Shown: positions 43,600 through 52,915, numbered from the stretch's first letter. The stretch is 64,000 nt of DNA from Chryseobacterium gregarium DSM 19109 (GCF_000430845.1 NZ_AUMU01000006.1:62001-126000), one strand, 5' to 3'. Program-made: numbers and translations. The notes: a model not told the origin generated them from the sequence alone.

Positions 43600-44436
43600 T
43601 TAATCTGAAATATTTTTCAATAATTCCGCTGTTTTAGGATCTATTGCTCCGATATATTTTAGATCAGATGCTTTTTTCCCTGTTAGCATCTTATAAAAGA
43701 TACAGGCATTTAAAAAAGCTCCATATATATTGGGATGGCTTTCATCTTCATACAGTTCTACTTCGGGATGTCGGGTTAGGATTTCAAAGAATTTACTTCC
43801 GTTATCTGATTTAATTAAATCATTTTCTTTTGCTACCAGTTCATAAGATTCATTAATTACTCTGGCTTCCTGCGTTAAATTTTCCAGAACCGGTGAGCAG
43901 CATTTATCTTTTTTTATCGATTCGTCTATCATTGAGGATGGATAGCAATATTGTTGAGGATATTGATTTTTACTTGGCCAGGTGCTGAAAAGTATAAACT
44001 CACATTTAGGATTATTAACCAATTTTCTAATTGCTGCAATGGCTTTATTCACTTTCATCTCACGGTTTTCAGGAATTAAAATACCGACTCCCCCTGTTTG
44101 CAGGATCACTACATCCCATCTTTTGGCTGCAATTTTTTTCTCTGTTTCTGTAATTTCGCCCGGTTCTTTTGGTCTGGTATTAATTCCGTTTTCCGTTCTG
44201 GATGTAATGATCTCCGATAAATGACCGGATAAGGATTGTCCCGGAAAGGTACTTTGATCAATTTTGATATTAGGGTTTGTTTCATTAAGCATTTTCTGGA
44301 CGGTTTGCGGCATGTCATGGAAATAAGTCAGGCTGTTGCCGATAAACAGGACATTTATTTCATCGGTTTTGTTTTTATTTTGAGCCTTGAAGACAGTGGT
44401 AATCAATGTTAATATGAGAATCAGTATATTTTTCAT
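43600..44436 (-). CDS. Exported SGNH/GDSL-type hydrolase
   Basis: 278 residues with signal peptide (MKNILILILTLITTVFKAQ). Block I is VLFIGNSLTYFHDMP with the nucleophile Ser near residue 35; block V is YEDESHPNIYGAFLN with the catalytic Asp/His near 238-241; an ILQTGG block near 112 fits the oxyanion Asn/Gly region only loosely. SGNH enzymes are esterases or acetyl hydrolases; the substrate is not deducible. Stands alone, same strand as the lactonase gene 48 nt downstream, so the two may be co-transcribed. Confidence 0.8.
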   Translation of the reverse strand: MKNILILILTLITTVFKAQNKNKTDEINVLFIGNSLTYFHDMPQTVQKMLNETNPNIKIDQSTFPGQSLSGHLSEIITSRTENGINTRPKEPGEITETEKKIAAKRWDVVILQTGGVGILIPENREMKVNKAIAAIRKLVNNPKCEFILFSTWPSKNQYPQQYCYPSSMIDESIKKDKCCSPVLENLTQEARVINESYELVAKENDLIKSDNGSKFFEILTRHPEVELYEDESHPNIYGAFLNACIFYKMLTGKKASDLKYIGAIDPKTAELLKNISD

Positions 44437-44531
44437 AGGTCATTAAGTTTAAGCATTGAATTCACAGATCAATAATTTCAAAAATAAAAATTTCTGTTTA
44501 AAAAGTAACTTAAATTCTCACTTATTTGAAT

Positions 44532-44563
44532 AAAAAACTCTGTTCCCAAAAGAAACAGAGTTT
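44532..44563 (-). terminator. Terminator after ohr
   Basis: AAACTCTGTT (44535-44544) and AACAGAGTTT (44554-44563) form a 10-bp stem; reading on the minus strand a T run follows. Confidence 0.85.
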
Positions 44564-44584
44564 ATATAATTAAACTAAGGAAGC

Positions 44585-45007
44585 TTAATGATTCGTCACC
44601 GAAAGCTTCACTTCAATATTATTTCGTGTCGCATTGGAGTAGGGACAGATTTCATGGGCTTTTTCCGTCAAAGACTGGGCTTCCTCTATGGAAACTTCAG
44701 GAATGTTGACATCCAGTTCAACGGCTAAACCGAAACCTCCGTTTTCCAGCTGTCCGATGCTGACCTGTGCAGTCACCGTTGTTTCTCCAGTTTTTACTTT
44801 CGATAAGCTGATCACTCTGTTCAGTGCGCTGTCAAAACATGCAGAATATCCTGCTGCAAAGAGCATTTCGGGGTTGGTGAAATCATCATTGGCGCCGCCT
44901 AATGCTTTGGGCATTTTAACATCCAGGTCCAGGATGCCGTTTTCACTTTTCAAATGGCCGTTTCTGCCGCATTTGGCAGTTACTTTTGTGGTGTATAAGG
45001 TCTTCAT
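44585..45007 (-). CDS. ohr: Organic hydroperoxide resistance protein (Ohr)
   Basis: 140 residues of the Ohr/OsmC family: TAKCGRNGHLKSENGILDL at the start, the peroxidatic cysteine in LFAAGYSACFDSAL near residue 57, and the resolving cysteine in EICPYSNATRNN near 121. Ohr is a thiol peroxidase that reduces organic hydroperoxides in the cytosol. Its ATG overlaps the ohrR stop by 4 nt, so it is translated from the same mRNA as its regulator. Confidence 0.95.
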   Translation of the reverse strand: MKTLYTTKVTAKCGRNGHLKSENGILDLDVKMPKALGGANDDFTNPEMLFAAGYSACFDSALNRVISLSKVKTGETTVTAQVSIGQLENGGFGLAVELDVNIPEVSIEEAQSLTEKAHEICPYSNATRNNIEVKLSVTNH

Positions 45008-45441
45008 TTATTTTCTATTTTGCTTAATATTTTTTGAATGGTCTCTTTAAGTTCTGCCAGATCATCTTCTGTAAGGTCCAGTTTATCCCGGATTTTTCCG
45101 GGGATTTCACAGGCTTGCTTCCTCAGCAGGTTTCCGGCATCAGCCAGAAACACTTGAACCACCCTTTCGTCCTGTTTTTTTCTCTGTCTTATGATCAGGT
45201 GCTTGCTTTCAAGCCTTTTCAGAAGGGGAGTGAGCGTTCCGCTGTCGAGATACAGTTTTTCACCGATCTGGTTCACGGTCAGTCCGTCATTTTCCCACAA
45301 AACCATCATCACCAGATACTGTGGATAGGTAATGTCGAGCTCATCAAGAAAAGGCCGGTAGAGTCCCGTAATTTCTTTTGAAATGACATACAGCGGAAAA
45401 CAGAGCTGATTTCCTAATCTGGGTGGGTTCTGATCTTTCAT
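45004..45441 (-). CDS. ohrR: OhrR, MarR family peroxide-sensing repressor
   Basis: 145 residues. The sensing cysteine C15 is in [15 protein letters not shown], the winged helix runs through [20 protein letters not shown] with [14 protein letters not shown]. OhrR represses ohr until oxidised by organic hydroperoxides. The OhrR-type palindrome is not directly before this gene but before the nitroreductase gene upstream, implying one three-gene operon. Confidence 0.93.
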   Translation of the reverse strand: MKDQNPPRLGNQLCFPLYVISKEITGLYRPFLDELDITYPQYLVMMVLWENDGLTVNQIGEKLYLDSGTLTPLLKRLESKHLIIRQRKKQDERVVQVFLADAGNLLRKQACEIPGKIRDKLDLTEDDLAELKETIQKILSKIENK

Positions 45442-45464
45442 AATTCAAAAAAATGAGGTGAAAA

Positions 45465-46097
45465 TTATTTCCTGATGATAAATTCTTCCATAGGAATCCG
45501 TACTTTCTTCATGTGGGAAAGCCAGTCGTTTTCAGCATCCTTATATCCGATATACAGGAGCGAAACGCTTTTCAGCCCCAGTTCCCCTAATCCTAAAATT
45601 TCGTCAACCACTTCATTGCTGAAACCTTCTGCAGGCGTCGTGTCGATTTTCAGTTCCGCTGCCTGAGCCATGGCAAGGCCTAATGCAATATACGTCTGTC
45701 TTGCCGTATGGGCAAAATGCTCTTCGGGCGTCTGTGCGCCATACAGTTCTTTGATCTTATCGGTATAGCTTGAGAATCTTCCTCTTGGCAAATCTCTTAC
45801 ATCGGTATGAAGATCATATACTTGATCAATTTTCTCATCAGAATAACGGTCCCAGGCGGCAAAAACCAAAACATGCGAACAGTCTCTCATCACTTCAGGA
45901 TTAAGCGCACCCCGAACCATTTTTTCCTTTAATTCCTGATTTTCCACAACAACAACACGGAACGGCTGAAGCCCGGATGAAGTTGGGGCCAGTCTTGCGG
46001 CTTCTAAAATTTTATTCAGGTCTTCTTCAGATACTTTTTTCGTTGGGTCATATGCTTTTACGGCATGTCTCCAGTTCAGGTCTTCTATTAATGACAT
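45465..46097 (-). CDS. Nitroreductase family NAD(P)H-dependent oxidoreductase
   Basis: 210 residues, FMN-dependent NfsB-like: NWRHAVKAYDPTKKVSEEDL near residue 8, EAARLAPTSSGLQPFRVVVV near 32, ARQTYIALGLAMAQAAELKID (two parts) near 130, and DTTPAEGFSNEVVDEILGL near 148. It probably reduces quinones, flavins or electrophiles formed in oxidative stress. It is 23 nt upstream of ohrR with an OhrR operator and promoter in front. A longer in-frame reading to 46145 is rejected because it would cover the -7 element and operator. Confidence 0.88.
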   Translation of the reverse strand: MSLIEDLNWRHAVKAYDPTKKVSEEDLNKILEAARLAPTSSGLQPFRVVVVENQELKEKMVRGALNPEVMRDCSHVLVFAAWDRYSDEKIDQVYDLHTDVRDLPRGRFSSYTDKIKELYGAQTPEEHFAHTARQTYIALGLAMAQAAELKIDTTPAEGFSNEVVDEILGLGELGLKSVSLLYIGYKDAENDWLSHMKKVRIPMEEFIIRK

Positions 46098-46130
46098 TTT
46101 TCTAATTATTTTTATTGAAATACCATGATG

Positions 46131-46161
46131 CAAAAATGCTGCCAAATTGAATTGCGTACAA
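46131..46161 (-). promoter_or_regulatory. Promoter of the nitroreductase-ohrR-ohr operon
   Basis: On the minus strand TTG (46161-46159), 20 nt, then CATTTTTG (46138-46131), one base off TAnnTTTG. The -33 element lies inside the OhrR-type palindrome. Confidence 0.5.
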
Positions 46162-46171
46162 TTTAATTGTG
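46143..46171. promoter_or_regulatory. OhrR-type operator (tandem)
   Basis: TACAATTTAATTGTG (46157-46171) contains the perfect palindrome ACAATT-T-AATTGT, which matches the known Bacillus OhrR operator core. A weaker second copy, CAAATTGAATTGCG (46143-46156), lies beside it at one helical-turn-scale spacing. Both overlap the promoter, as expected for repression. Confidence 0.7.
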
Positions 46172-46227
46172 TTAATTTTATTTAAATTAATGTTAAGATC
46201 AGTGTTATTGGCACTATGGAAAATGTT

Positions 46228-46253
46228 AAAAACCCCGCTTATAACGAGGTTTT
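46228..46253 (-). terminator. Terminator after lipB (end of the trp-lipB transcript)
   Basis: On the minus strand AAAACCTCG, loop TTATAAG, CGGGGTTTT then T: a stem with one mismatch followed by a T run, 64 nt after the lipB stop. Confidence 0.7.
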
Positions 46254-46316
46254 CATATAATTTCAAATAAGGATTATCATTTGTAAAGTACTGAATTACT
46301 GCATAAACTAAATTGC

Positions 46317-47045
46317 TTATTTTAATTCCAATTCAGCCTCAAACACCTCCTCAAAATGCTTCCTGATCTTCGCTTTGATATCTTCCATTTCCTCGGGAGT
46401 CAATTCTCTTTCCAGTTCTCTTTTTAAAGAAGTCACCTGTTTATCTTTGATTCCGCAGGGGATGATGTATTCAAAATAGCGCATGTCCGTATTCACATTC
46501 AGTGCGAAACCGTGCAGCGTAACCCAGCGGGAAGCTTTTACGCCCATGGCACAGATCTTTCTCGCATACGGTTTTCCCACATCCAGCCAGACGCCGGTTT
46601 CTCCGGGAGAACGTTCCCCTTTCAGTCCGTATTCGGCAATGGTCCTGATGATGACTTCTTCCAGGTTCCTCATATATTTATGAATGTCCGTGAAGAAATT
46701 TTCAAGGTCAAGGATAGGGTAGCCCACAATCTGCCCGTACCCGTGATAGGTAATATCACCGCCGCGGTTGACCTTTACAAAAGTAGCATCGATTTCCTTG
46801 AGCTGTTCCATTCCGGCCAGCATATTTTCTTCGTGCCCGCTTTTTCCTAAAGTATACACATGCGGATGTTCCACCAAAAGAAAATGGTTAGAGGTGATGA
46901 GATGCTCTTCAGCCGGGAGATCACGGTTTTTGATTTTTGTATCGATGATATTTTTCATCAGCTGTTCCTGATAATCCCAGGCCGGCTGATATTCTTTTAT
47001 CCCCAGATCTTCAAATGCTACGGTCTTATTCTGATGTGTGTTCAT
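46317..47045 (-). CDS. lipB: Lipoyl(octanoyl) transferase
   Basis: 242 residues. LipB moves octanoate from acyl carrier protein to lipoyl domains of 2-oxoacid dehydrogenases. Family motifs: EHPHVYTLGKSG near residue 54, RGGDITYHGYGQIVGYPILD near 94, and the catalytic Cys/Lys pair in PCGIKDKQVTSL near 198. lipA is not in the window. The gene starts 32 nt after the trpA stop, without an evident terminator between, so it may be read from the trp operon mRNA as well as its own promoter. Confidence 0.93.
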   Translation of the reverse strand: MNTHQNKTVAFEDLGIKEYQPAWDYQEQLMKNIIDTKIKNRDLPAEEHLITSNHFLLVEHPHVYTLGKSGHEENMLAGMEQLKEIDATFVKVNRGGDITYHGYGQIVGYPILDLENFFTDIHKYMRNLEEVIIRTIAEYGLKGERSPGETGVWLDVGKPYARKICAMGVKASRWVTLHGFALNVNTDMRYFEYIIPCGIKDKQVTSLKRELERELTPEEMEDIKAKIRKHFEEVFEAELELK

Positions 47046-47077
47046 TCCTTTGTTTAATGATACAAATTTAGTGATTT

Positions 47078-47812
47078 TTACGCTTTGATGGAATGGATGA
47101 AATCTATAGCTTCGTTCTTCCAGTTTCTATCCTGCAGCAAAATATTCACAAAGGCAGTTCCGATGATTCCGCCGTCTGCTTTTTCCGTAACATTTTCAAA
47201 ATCTTCTTTAGATTGGATTCCGAAACCGATCATCAGAGGATTTTTTAAAGGTAATGATGCAAGCCTGTTTAAGTATCCGTCATTTTTCAATACGGCGTTT
47301 GTATTTCCGGTGGTGGATGAGGAGCTTACCGCGTACAGAAACCCGGAACTTAAAGAATCAAGGTACATAATTCTTTCGTCAGACGTTTCCGGGGTTACCA
47401 GAAAAGTGAAGTTCAGATTATATTGTTCCAGCAAAGCCTGATAATTTTTCTCGAATTCCACGGGCGGTAAATCAGGGATGATCAGTCCCGAAACACCGCT
47501 GTCGGAACATGCCCTGCAGAAATTTTCAAAACCGAAGCTTAAAACCGGATTGATATATCCCATTAAGATAACCGGGATCCGGATTTGATCTTTCACAGAT
47601 TTTAGCTGGGAAAACAGCTTTTCGATGGTCATTCCATTGTATAAGGCCAGTTCATGCGCTTTTTGGATAACCGGTCCGTCCGCTACAGGATCGGAATAAG
47701 GCATGCCGATTTCAATCATGTCCGCTCCTGAATCCTGGATCAGTTGTATAATATCGGCAGTATCTTCCAATTCAGGAATCCCTGCGGTGAAATATATATT
47801 TAGTTTTTTCAT
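47078..47812 (-). CDS. trpA: Tryptophan synthase alpha subunit
   Basis: 244 residues, TIM barrel releasing indole from indole-3-glycerol phosphate. Catalytic Glu is in DMIEIGMPYSDPVADGPVIQ near residue 35, the catalytic Asp in GLIIPDLPPVEFE near 115, and the phosphate-binding GIIGTAFVNILL near 218. Final trp gene of the operon, 61 nt after trpB. Confidence 0.95.
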   Translation of the reverse strand: MKKLNIYFTAGIPELEDTADIIQLIQDSGADMIEIGMPYSDPVADGPVIQKAHELALYNGMTIEKLFSQLKSVKDQIRIPVILMGYINPVLSFGFENFCRACSDSGVSGLIIPDLPPVEFEKNYQALLEQYNLNFTFLVTPETSDERIMYLDSLSSGFLYAVSSSSTTGNTNAVLKNDGYLNRLASLPLKNPLMIGFGIQSKEDFENVTEKADGGIIGTAFVNILLQDRNWKNEAIDFIHSIKA

Positions 47813-47873
47813 ATCTATTGTATTAATGTATGCAAAATATTTAAAATCATTTTACATCAATACTTTTTACATT

Positions 47874-49052
47874 TTACAAATTTTTTAAATACGTTTCCAT
47901 ATCCTTGTCGCCACGGCCGCTCAGGCAGATGACCACAACATCATCTTCATTGAATTTTTTCTTGTTTAAGACCGCCAGTGCATGGGCACTTTCCAGTGCG
48001 GGAATAATTCCTTCCAGCCGGGTCAGTTCAAAAGCAGATTCCAGAGCCTCCTCATCGGTAATGCTGAAAAATTCCGCGCGCTTTTCCTGAAATAAATGCG
48101 CATGGAAAGGCCCGATTCCCGGGTAATCCAGTCCTGCAGAAATAGAGTGGGGCTCAATGACCTGGCCGTCGCCGGTCTGCATCACTAGGCTTTTGCTTCC
48201 GTGTAAAACCCCTAAAGTCCCCAGGAAAGTTGTCGCTGCCGACTTTCCTGAAGCTACGCCCAGACCTCCTGCCTCTGCAGCAATAAGCTTTACATTTTCC
48301 TCTTCAACGAAGTGGTAAAAAGCCCCTGCTGCATTGCTTCCTCCGCCTACGCAGGCCATTACGTAATCCGGGTTTTCTTTTCCCGTCTGTTCATACAGTT
48401 GCTCTTTGATCTCCTTTGAAATCACACTCTGAAATCTCGCCACCAGATCAGGAAACGGATGTGGACCGACCACACTCCCGATCACATAATGGGTTGTGGT
48501 TGAGTTGTTAATCCAGTCCCTCAAAGCTTCGTTCACGGCATCTTTCAGGGTTTTCGAACCTGACGTTGCCGGAATGACTTCAGCTCCCAGCATTTTCATT
48601 CTTCCTACATTCGGAGCCTGTCTTGCAATATCGACTTCACCCATGTATACAATACATTCAAGACCTAAAAATGCACAGGCCGTTGCCGTTGCGACACCAT
48701 GCTGTCCGGCTCCCGTTTCTGCGATAATCCTATGTTTTCCGAGACGCTTAGCCAGCAAGACCTGTCCTAAAGCATTGTTGATTTTGTGTGCCCCTGTATG
48801 ATTAAGGTCTTCACGTTTCAAATACACCTTGGTCTTATATTTTTCGCTTACATTTTTCGCAAAATACAATGGCGTGGCACGTCCCACATAATTTTTCAGC
48901 AGATCCTGATATTCAGCCTGGAAATCTTCGGATTCTATGATTTGTAAATACTTATTTTGAAGTTCTTCCACATTCGGGTAGAGCATTTCGGGAACGAAGG
49001 CCCCTCCGAATGCTCCGTAATATCCGTTTTGATCCGGGTTTTTATAGTTCAT
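47874..49052 (-). CDS. trpB: Tryptophan synthase beta subunit
   Basis: 392 residues, PLP enzyme joining indole and serine. The PLP lysine is in [20 protein letters not shown] near residue 82-101, the catalytic Glu in [19 protein letters not shown] near 106, and the phosphate-binding GGGSNAAG near 232. It is the TrpB1 type that pairs with TrpA. Confidence 0.96.
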   Translation of the reverse strand: MNYKNPDQNGYYGAFGGAFVPEMLYPNVEELQNKYLQIIESEDFQAEYQDLLKNYVGRATPLYFAKNVSEKYKTKVYLKREDLNHTGAHKINNALGQVLLAKRLGKHRIIAETGAGQHGVATATACAFLGLECIVYMGEVDIARQAPNVGRMKMLGAEVIPATSGSKTLKDAVNEALRDWINNSTTTHYVIGSVVGPHPFPDLVARFQSVISKEIKEQLYEQTGKENPDYVMACVGGGSNAAGAFYHFVEEENVKLIAAEAGGLGVASGKSAATTFLGTLGVLHGSKSLVMQTGDGQVIEPHSISAGLDYPGIGPFHAHLFQEKRAEFFSITDEEALESAFELTRLEGIIPALESAHALAVLNKKKFNEDDVVVICLSGRGDKDMETYLKNL

Positions 49053-49121
49053 TTTGTAATTTTTTTAAATGATTTATTCAATTTTTGTACTGAGGGTATA
49101 TCTTAAAATTTTATTTCAGTC

Positions 49122-49787
49122 TCATGATATTTCAAATTTTCCTCTGAATTTTTGTATCCGGCTAACATCTTTAATTCCTGGCCCGGTTTCAAATTTTGAA
49201 TTGATATCTACGGCAAAAGGTTTTTGATTCAGGGTTTCCATATTTTTAATATTCTCTTCCGAAATGCCGCCGCTTAGAAAATAAGGAAGTGGAATATTAA
49301 TTTCATTCAACAGAGTCCAGCCGAAAGTTTTTCCGGTCCCTCCGAAAGCTTTTGAATCCGTATCAAAAAGAAGATAATCAACATTACGTAGCAAGTCATT
49401 CATACGTTGTTGTATGGATTTTTTATCTCCCATATCCCGGTTTCCCATCCTGATCACTTTGATTATTCCGGTTCCCGGGTGTAATTTTTTTCTCAGTTCA
49501 GCAATGAAACACTCATCTTCATCGCCGTGAAGCTGGATAAAATTCAGGCCCGCCTTTTCTGATATTTCAACTACTTTATCCAAGTGTTCATTGACAAAGA
49601 CACCCACTTTTCCATAATGCTGAACTTCTGATATTTCCTTCAGGTTCAAATGGTTCAAAACATACCTCGGCGATTTTTCATAGAAAATAAACCCCAGAAA
49701 ATCCACATGCATAGAAATCAATTCATGAATCTGATGCAGTTTTGTCAAACCACAAACTTTGAGTTTTGCTTGTTGGGTTTCATTCAT
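49122..49787 (-). CDS. trpF: Phosphoribosylanthranilate isomerase
   Basis: 221 residues. KVCGLT near residue 10 carries the catalytic Cys, FIQLHGDEDE near 79 and LFDTDSKAFGGTGKTFGW near 137 hold the general-acid Asp and phosphate loop, and LSGGISEENI near 170 completes the barrel. Stand-alone TrpF, as in most Bacteroidota. Confidence 0.94.
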   Translation of the reverse strand: MNETQQAKLKVCGLTKLHQIHELISMHVDFLGFIFYEKSPRYVLNHLNLKEISEVQHYGKVGVFVNEHLDKVVEISEKAGLNFIQLHGDEDECFIAELRKKLHPGTGIIKVIRMGNRDMGDKKSIQQRMNDLLRNVDYLLFDTDSKAFGGTGKTFGWTLLNEINIPLPYFLSGGISEENIKNMETLNQKPFAVDINSKFETGPGIKDVSRIQKFRGKFEIS

Positions 49788-49805
49788 TATTAAACGGGTA
49801 CATTA

Positions 49806-50585
49806 TTATATTGATACATTGGAAATAAATTCGGCAAACTTTGCTCCCGGATTTTCGTTCTTCATAAAATATTCACCCATCAGGAAGCCGTCAAAGCCCT
49901 GTTCTTTTAAATAGTTAAAATCTTCCACGCTGTAAATTCCGCTTTCTGCAACGGATAAAACAGGTTCCGGCAGCTGGTTCTTTAAATTAACGGAATGCTG
50001 TAGATCTACTTTGAAATCCTTTAAATTCCGGTTGTTGATGCCGGCTAAGTCAATATCCGGGTTAAGATGTCCCAGCTCTTCTTCAGTATGGATCTCCAGC
50101 AAGACTTCCATGCCCAGTTCGTGTGCCAGACCTGTAAAATCATTGACCTGGGAAGGTGACAGGCAGGCGGCAATCAGTAAAATGACATCGGCACCGATGC
50201 TTTTGGCTTCATACAGCTGGTATTCATCGATCATAAAATCCTTTCGCAGTATCGGGATCGCAATGTTTTCCCTCACCCTGATGATATCTTCAGAACTTCC
50301 TCCGAAAAAATCACGATCCGTTAAAATCGAAATTCCGCTGGCCCCGGACTTTTCATAGGCTGAAACGACTTCCAACGGAGAAATTATATTATTGATCATC
50401 CCTTTTGAAGGCGATTTTCTTTTAAACTCTGCAATGATTCCGCTTCCGGTGATGATGTTTTCTTTCAGAGAAAGACTTTTCCGTCCGAACAAATCAGAAT
50501 CTTTCAGCTGCTGAACGGAAACCGTTGATTTTGATGCTGAAACTTCTTCTCTTTTTCGCTGTATGATGGTTTCTAGTATATTCAT
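49806..50585 (-). CDS. trpC: Indole-3-glycerol phosphate synthase
   Basis: 259 residues. IIAEFKRKSPSKGMI near residue 50 contains the catalytic lysine, ILTDRDFFGGS near 85, LRKDFMIDEYQLYEA near 111 and the Glu in EVLLEIHTEEEL near 162 follow. Monofunctional TrpC, 18 nt before trpF. Confidence 0.95.
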   Translation of the reverse strand: MNILETIIQRKREEVSASKSTVSVQQLKDSDLFGRKSLSLKENIITGSGIIAEFKRKSPSKGMINNIISPLEVVSAYEKSGASGISILTDRDFFGGSSEDIIRVRENIAIPILRKDFMIDEYQLYEAKSIGADVILLIAACLSPSQVNDFTGLAHELGMEVLLEIHTEEELGHLNPDIDLAGINNRNLKDFKVDLQHSVNLKNQLPEPVLSVAESGIYSVEDFNYLKEQGFDGFLMGEYFMKNENPGAKFAEFISNVSI

Positions 50586-50622
50586 TGTGTTTTTTTTAAA
50601 ATTGAACCTTTTAATGAAGCTC

Positions 50623-51609
50623 TTAGTTTAGCAGCAGTTCCAGGCTTCTTAAAGCCTTCCCTCCGTATAAACTCTCCTTTGCCACAGCCACACAATTGCT
50701 GTAACTCCCGAATTTCCCGGTATGGGAAAGGGCTACCGTTGCATTGGCGAGCACTACGGAATTCTGCTGTTCCGTGCCTTCTCCGAGCAGGATATTTTTA
50801 AAAATAGCTGCCGTCTCATGGGTTGTTTTACCGCTCTGTATGCTCTCCTGTGTAACGGAAGCAAATCCTAAATCTTCAGCCGAATACATTTCTTCACCGT
50901 CTTTAGTGATGATCTTACTGTCATGCGTGAGACTGATCTCATCATAGCCATCCATCCCGTGAACGAGTGTAAAATGGCGTTCTTCTTTTTGCAGCAGGTA
51001 CTGGTACAGCCGTGCAATTTCCAGATTGTATACTCCGATTATTGAAAACTGCGGCTTTGCCGGATTTACAAGAGGGCCTAACAGATTGAAAAAAGTCCTT
51101 AACCCTAAGGATTTCCTCAAGGCTCCGACGGATTGCAGCGCAGGATGAAAATAAGGCGCATGCAGAAAGCAGATATTGGCTTTGTCCAGGTCTTCCTGCA
51201 GCCGGTCTGAATTGTTTTTAAATTCATAGCCCAGCTCTTCCAGGACGTTTGAGGATCCCGTAACCGTTGAAGCGCCGTAATTGCCGTGTTTGGTTACTTT
51301 CTGCCCGGTTCCTGCCACGACAAAGCTGGCCAAGGTAGAAATGTTGATCGTATTTTTTCCGTCACCGCCGGTTCCTACGATATCAATCGCATCACCGGCA
51401 TCAATATGCACGGGAACTGCCATTTGCAGAAGGGCTTCACGGAACCCTTCAAGCTCTTTTAGCGTGATATTCCGCATCAGGAAAATACTGATAAAAGCCG
51501 TAACTTCCGTATCATTGAATTTATTTTGGGCAATTTCAATCATAATCGCCTTGGCCTCGGACTTAGACAGAGTGTGATGATTAAATAAATATTGCAGGAT
51601 GTCTTTCAT
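50623..51609 (-). CDS. trpD: Anthranilate phosphoribosyltransferase
   Basis: 328 residues. DIVGTGGDGKNTINIST near residue 76 binds PRPP, KHGNYGASTVTGSSNVLEEL near 106 and LGPLVNPAKPQFSIIGVYN near 182 bind anthranilate. Not fused to TrpG. It follows the EEP hydrolase gene by 2 nt. Confidence 0.95.
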   Translation of the reverse strand: MKDILQYLFNHHTLSKSEAKAIMIEIAQNKFNDTEVTAFISIFLMRNITLKELEGFREALLQMAVPVHIDAGDAIDIVGTGGDGKNTINISTLASFVVAGTGQKVTKHGNYGASTVTGSSNVLEELGYEFKNNSDRLQEDLDKANICFLHAPYFHPALQSVGALRKSLGLRTFFNLLGPLVNPAKPQFSIIGVYNLEIARLYQYLLQKEERHFTLVHGMDGYDEISLTHDSKIITKDGEEMYSAEDLGFASVTQESIQSGKTTHETAAIFKNILLGEGTEQQNSVVLANATVALSHTGKFGSYSNCVAVAKESLYGGKALRSLELLLN

Positions 51610-51611
51610 AT

Positions 51612-52289
51612 CTAAAGGTTTATAGGTTCAATGGTACAGATTACCAAATGATGATCAGAAATTTTCCGGTCAATCGGGATCATGTGCTGTGTTACCGTTT
51701 TATCTTTTAAAAAGTTGCTGTTCATAACAATATGGACGGCACTGTTCTCATTCTTTTCTGTCAGAATCTCCAAATCGTGGTGGCTGAAAAATGCTTTTGT
51801 TTCCTCAATCACTTTTTTATTCGGATATTTCCATCCTGAAAATGAGATATTGAAGTCGCCGGAATAACAAATATTTCCTTTCATGTTTTTTATTTCTTCT
51901 TTCTGATAATTCAGATCATGAGTAAAATGAGAATCTCTGCCTCCGAAACTTCCTATGATACTCAGATACATGATGATTGGGCCAAGATCTGTAGTAATAC
52001 TTCCGCAGATACTTGTATAGGAATCATAAGTATTGTACTGCGTTTCAATAGGATACTTGCTGAAAAAACTTACCCGGTTTTCTTTTTCTTCATAAAGTTG
52101 ATCTTCATGAAAAACGGGTAGCGTCTCAGAGTGTAATTCATAATATGCTTTCCCAAACTCAAGGCAGCGGCTGGTTTCAGTAAGGACAATAAGATCGGGC
52201 TCCTGAGATTCAATGATATTTTTAATAAAAGAAATCTTGGAATGCTGATTCACTTTTGGCCTAGCAATATTCCAGCTGATGATTTTCAT
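51612..52289 (-). CDS. Endonuclease/exonuclease/phosphatase family protein inside the trp operon
   Basis: 225 residues. The EEP fold is shown by MKIISWNIARPKVNQ at the start (metal-binding Asn), the catalytic PDLIVLTETS near residue 31, CYSGDFNISFSGW near 140 (Asp/Asn pair) and ISDHHLVICTI near 210 (final Asp-His). No signal peptide. It could be a phosphatase, nuclease or phosphodiesterase; no specific substrate is visible. It is tightly embedded: 23 nt after trpG and 2 nt before trpD, so it must be made with the Trp enzymes. Confidence 0.85.
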   Translation of the reverse strand: MKIISWNIARPKVNQHSKISFIKNIIESQEPDLIVLTETSRCLEFGKAYYELHSETLPVFHEDQLYEEKENRVSFFSKYPIETQYNTYDSYTSICGSITTDLGPIIMYLSIIGSFGGRDSHFTHDLNYQKEEIKNMKGNICYSGDFNISFSGWKYPNKKVIEETKAFFSHHDLEILTEKNENSAVHIVMNSNFLKDKTVTQHMIPIDRKISDHHLVICTIEPINL

Positions 52290-52312
52290 GATTAATAAAT
52301 AATAGGGTTTAA

Positions 52313-52882
52313 TTAATTCAGCAGGAAGTTTTCAATGATCACCGCACCCTGCGGCGTTAAAATACTTTCCGGATGAAACTGCACTCCATGCACATCATAG
52401 GTTTTATGCTGTAAGGCCATAATCATTCCGTCTTTATCCACTGCTGTGACTTCAAGTTCTTCCGGGAAACCGTCCTGGTTCACCACCCAGCTGTGATACC
52501 GTCCCACTTCAAGCCCGCTTTTCAGGTTCCTGAAAAGTTTAGTATCTTCTTTTACCAACTCAGCAGGCGTAGCGACCCCATGAAAAATCTCCGAAAGGTT
52601 GATCAGCGTTCCTCCAAAGGCTTCTGCAATGGCCTGCTGTCCCAGGCAAACTCCCAAAATGCTTTTTTCAGGAGCATATTTTTTAATGACATCCAGTAAA
52701 ATTCCGGCTTCTTCGGGAATCCCGGGACCCGGCGACAGTACGATTTTGTCATACCGCCCGATGTCTTCCAGACTTATTTCATCATTTTTCACAACATCGA
52801 CCTTGGTTTGCAGCACCCGTTCAATAATCTGGACAAGGTTATAGGTAAAGCTGTCGTAATTATCAAAGACCAATACTTTCAT
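52313..52882 (-). CDS. trpG: Anthranilate synthase component II (glutamine amidotransferase)
   Basis: 189 residues. MKVLVFDNYDSFTYNL is the standard N terminus, LSPGPGIPEEAG near residue 50, the nucleophile Cys in ILGVCLGQQAIAEAF near 78, and the His-Glu pair in QFHPESILT near 168. It supplies ammonia to TrpE. An in-frame ATG 21 nt upstream (52903) is possible but adds no conserved residues. Could also serve aminodeoxychorismate synthase. Confidence 0.93.
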   Translation of the reverse strand: MKVLVFDNYDSFTYNLVQIIERVLQTKVDVVKNDEISLEDIGRYDKIVLSPGPGIPEEAGILLDVIKKYAPEKSILGVCLGQQAIAEAFGGTLINLSEIFHGVATPAELVKEDTKLFRNLKSGLEVGRYHSWVVNQDGFPEELEVTAVDKDGMIMALQHKTYDVHGVQFHPESILTPQGAVIIENFLLN

Positions 52883-52915
52883 TTGTTTTATATTGCTGTT
52901 CATTGTTTTGTTTTT

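Noticed and set aside
46098..46145. Longer nitroreductase start at 46145
   Set aside because: It would include the promoter -7 box and part of the OhrR operator; the conserved N terminus begins at 46097.
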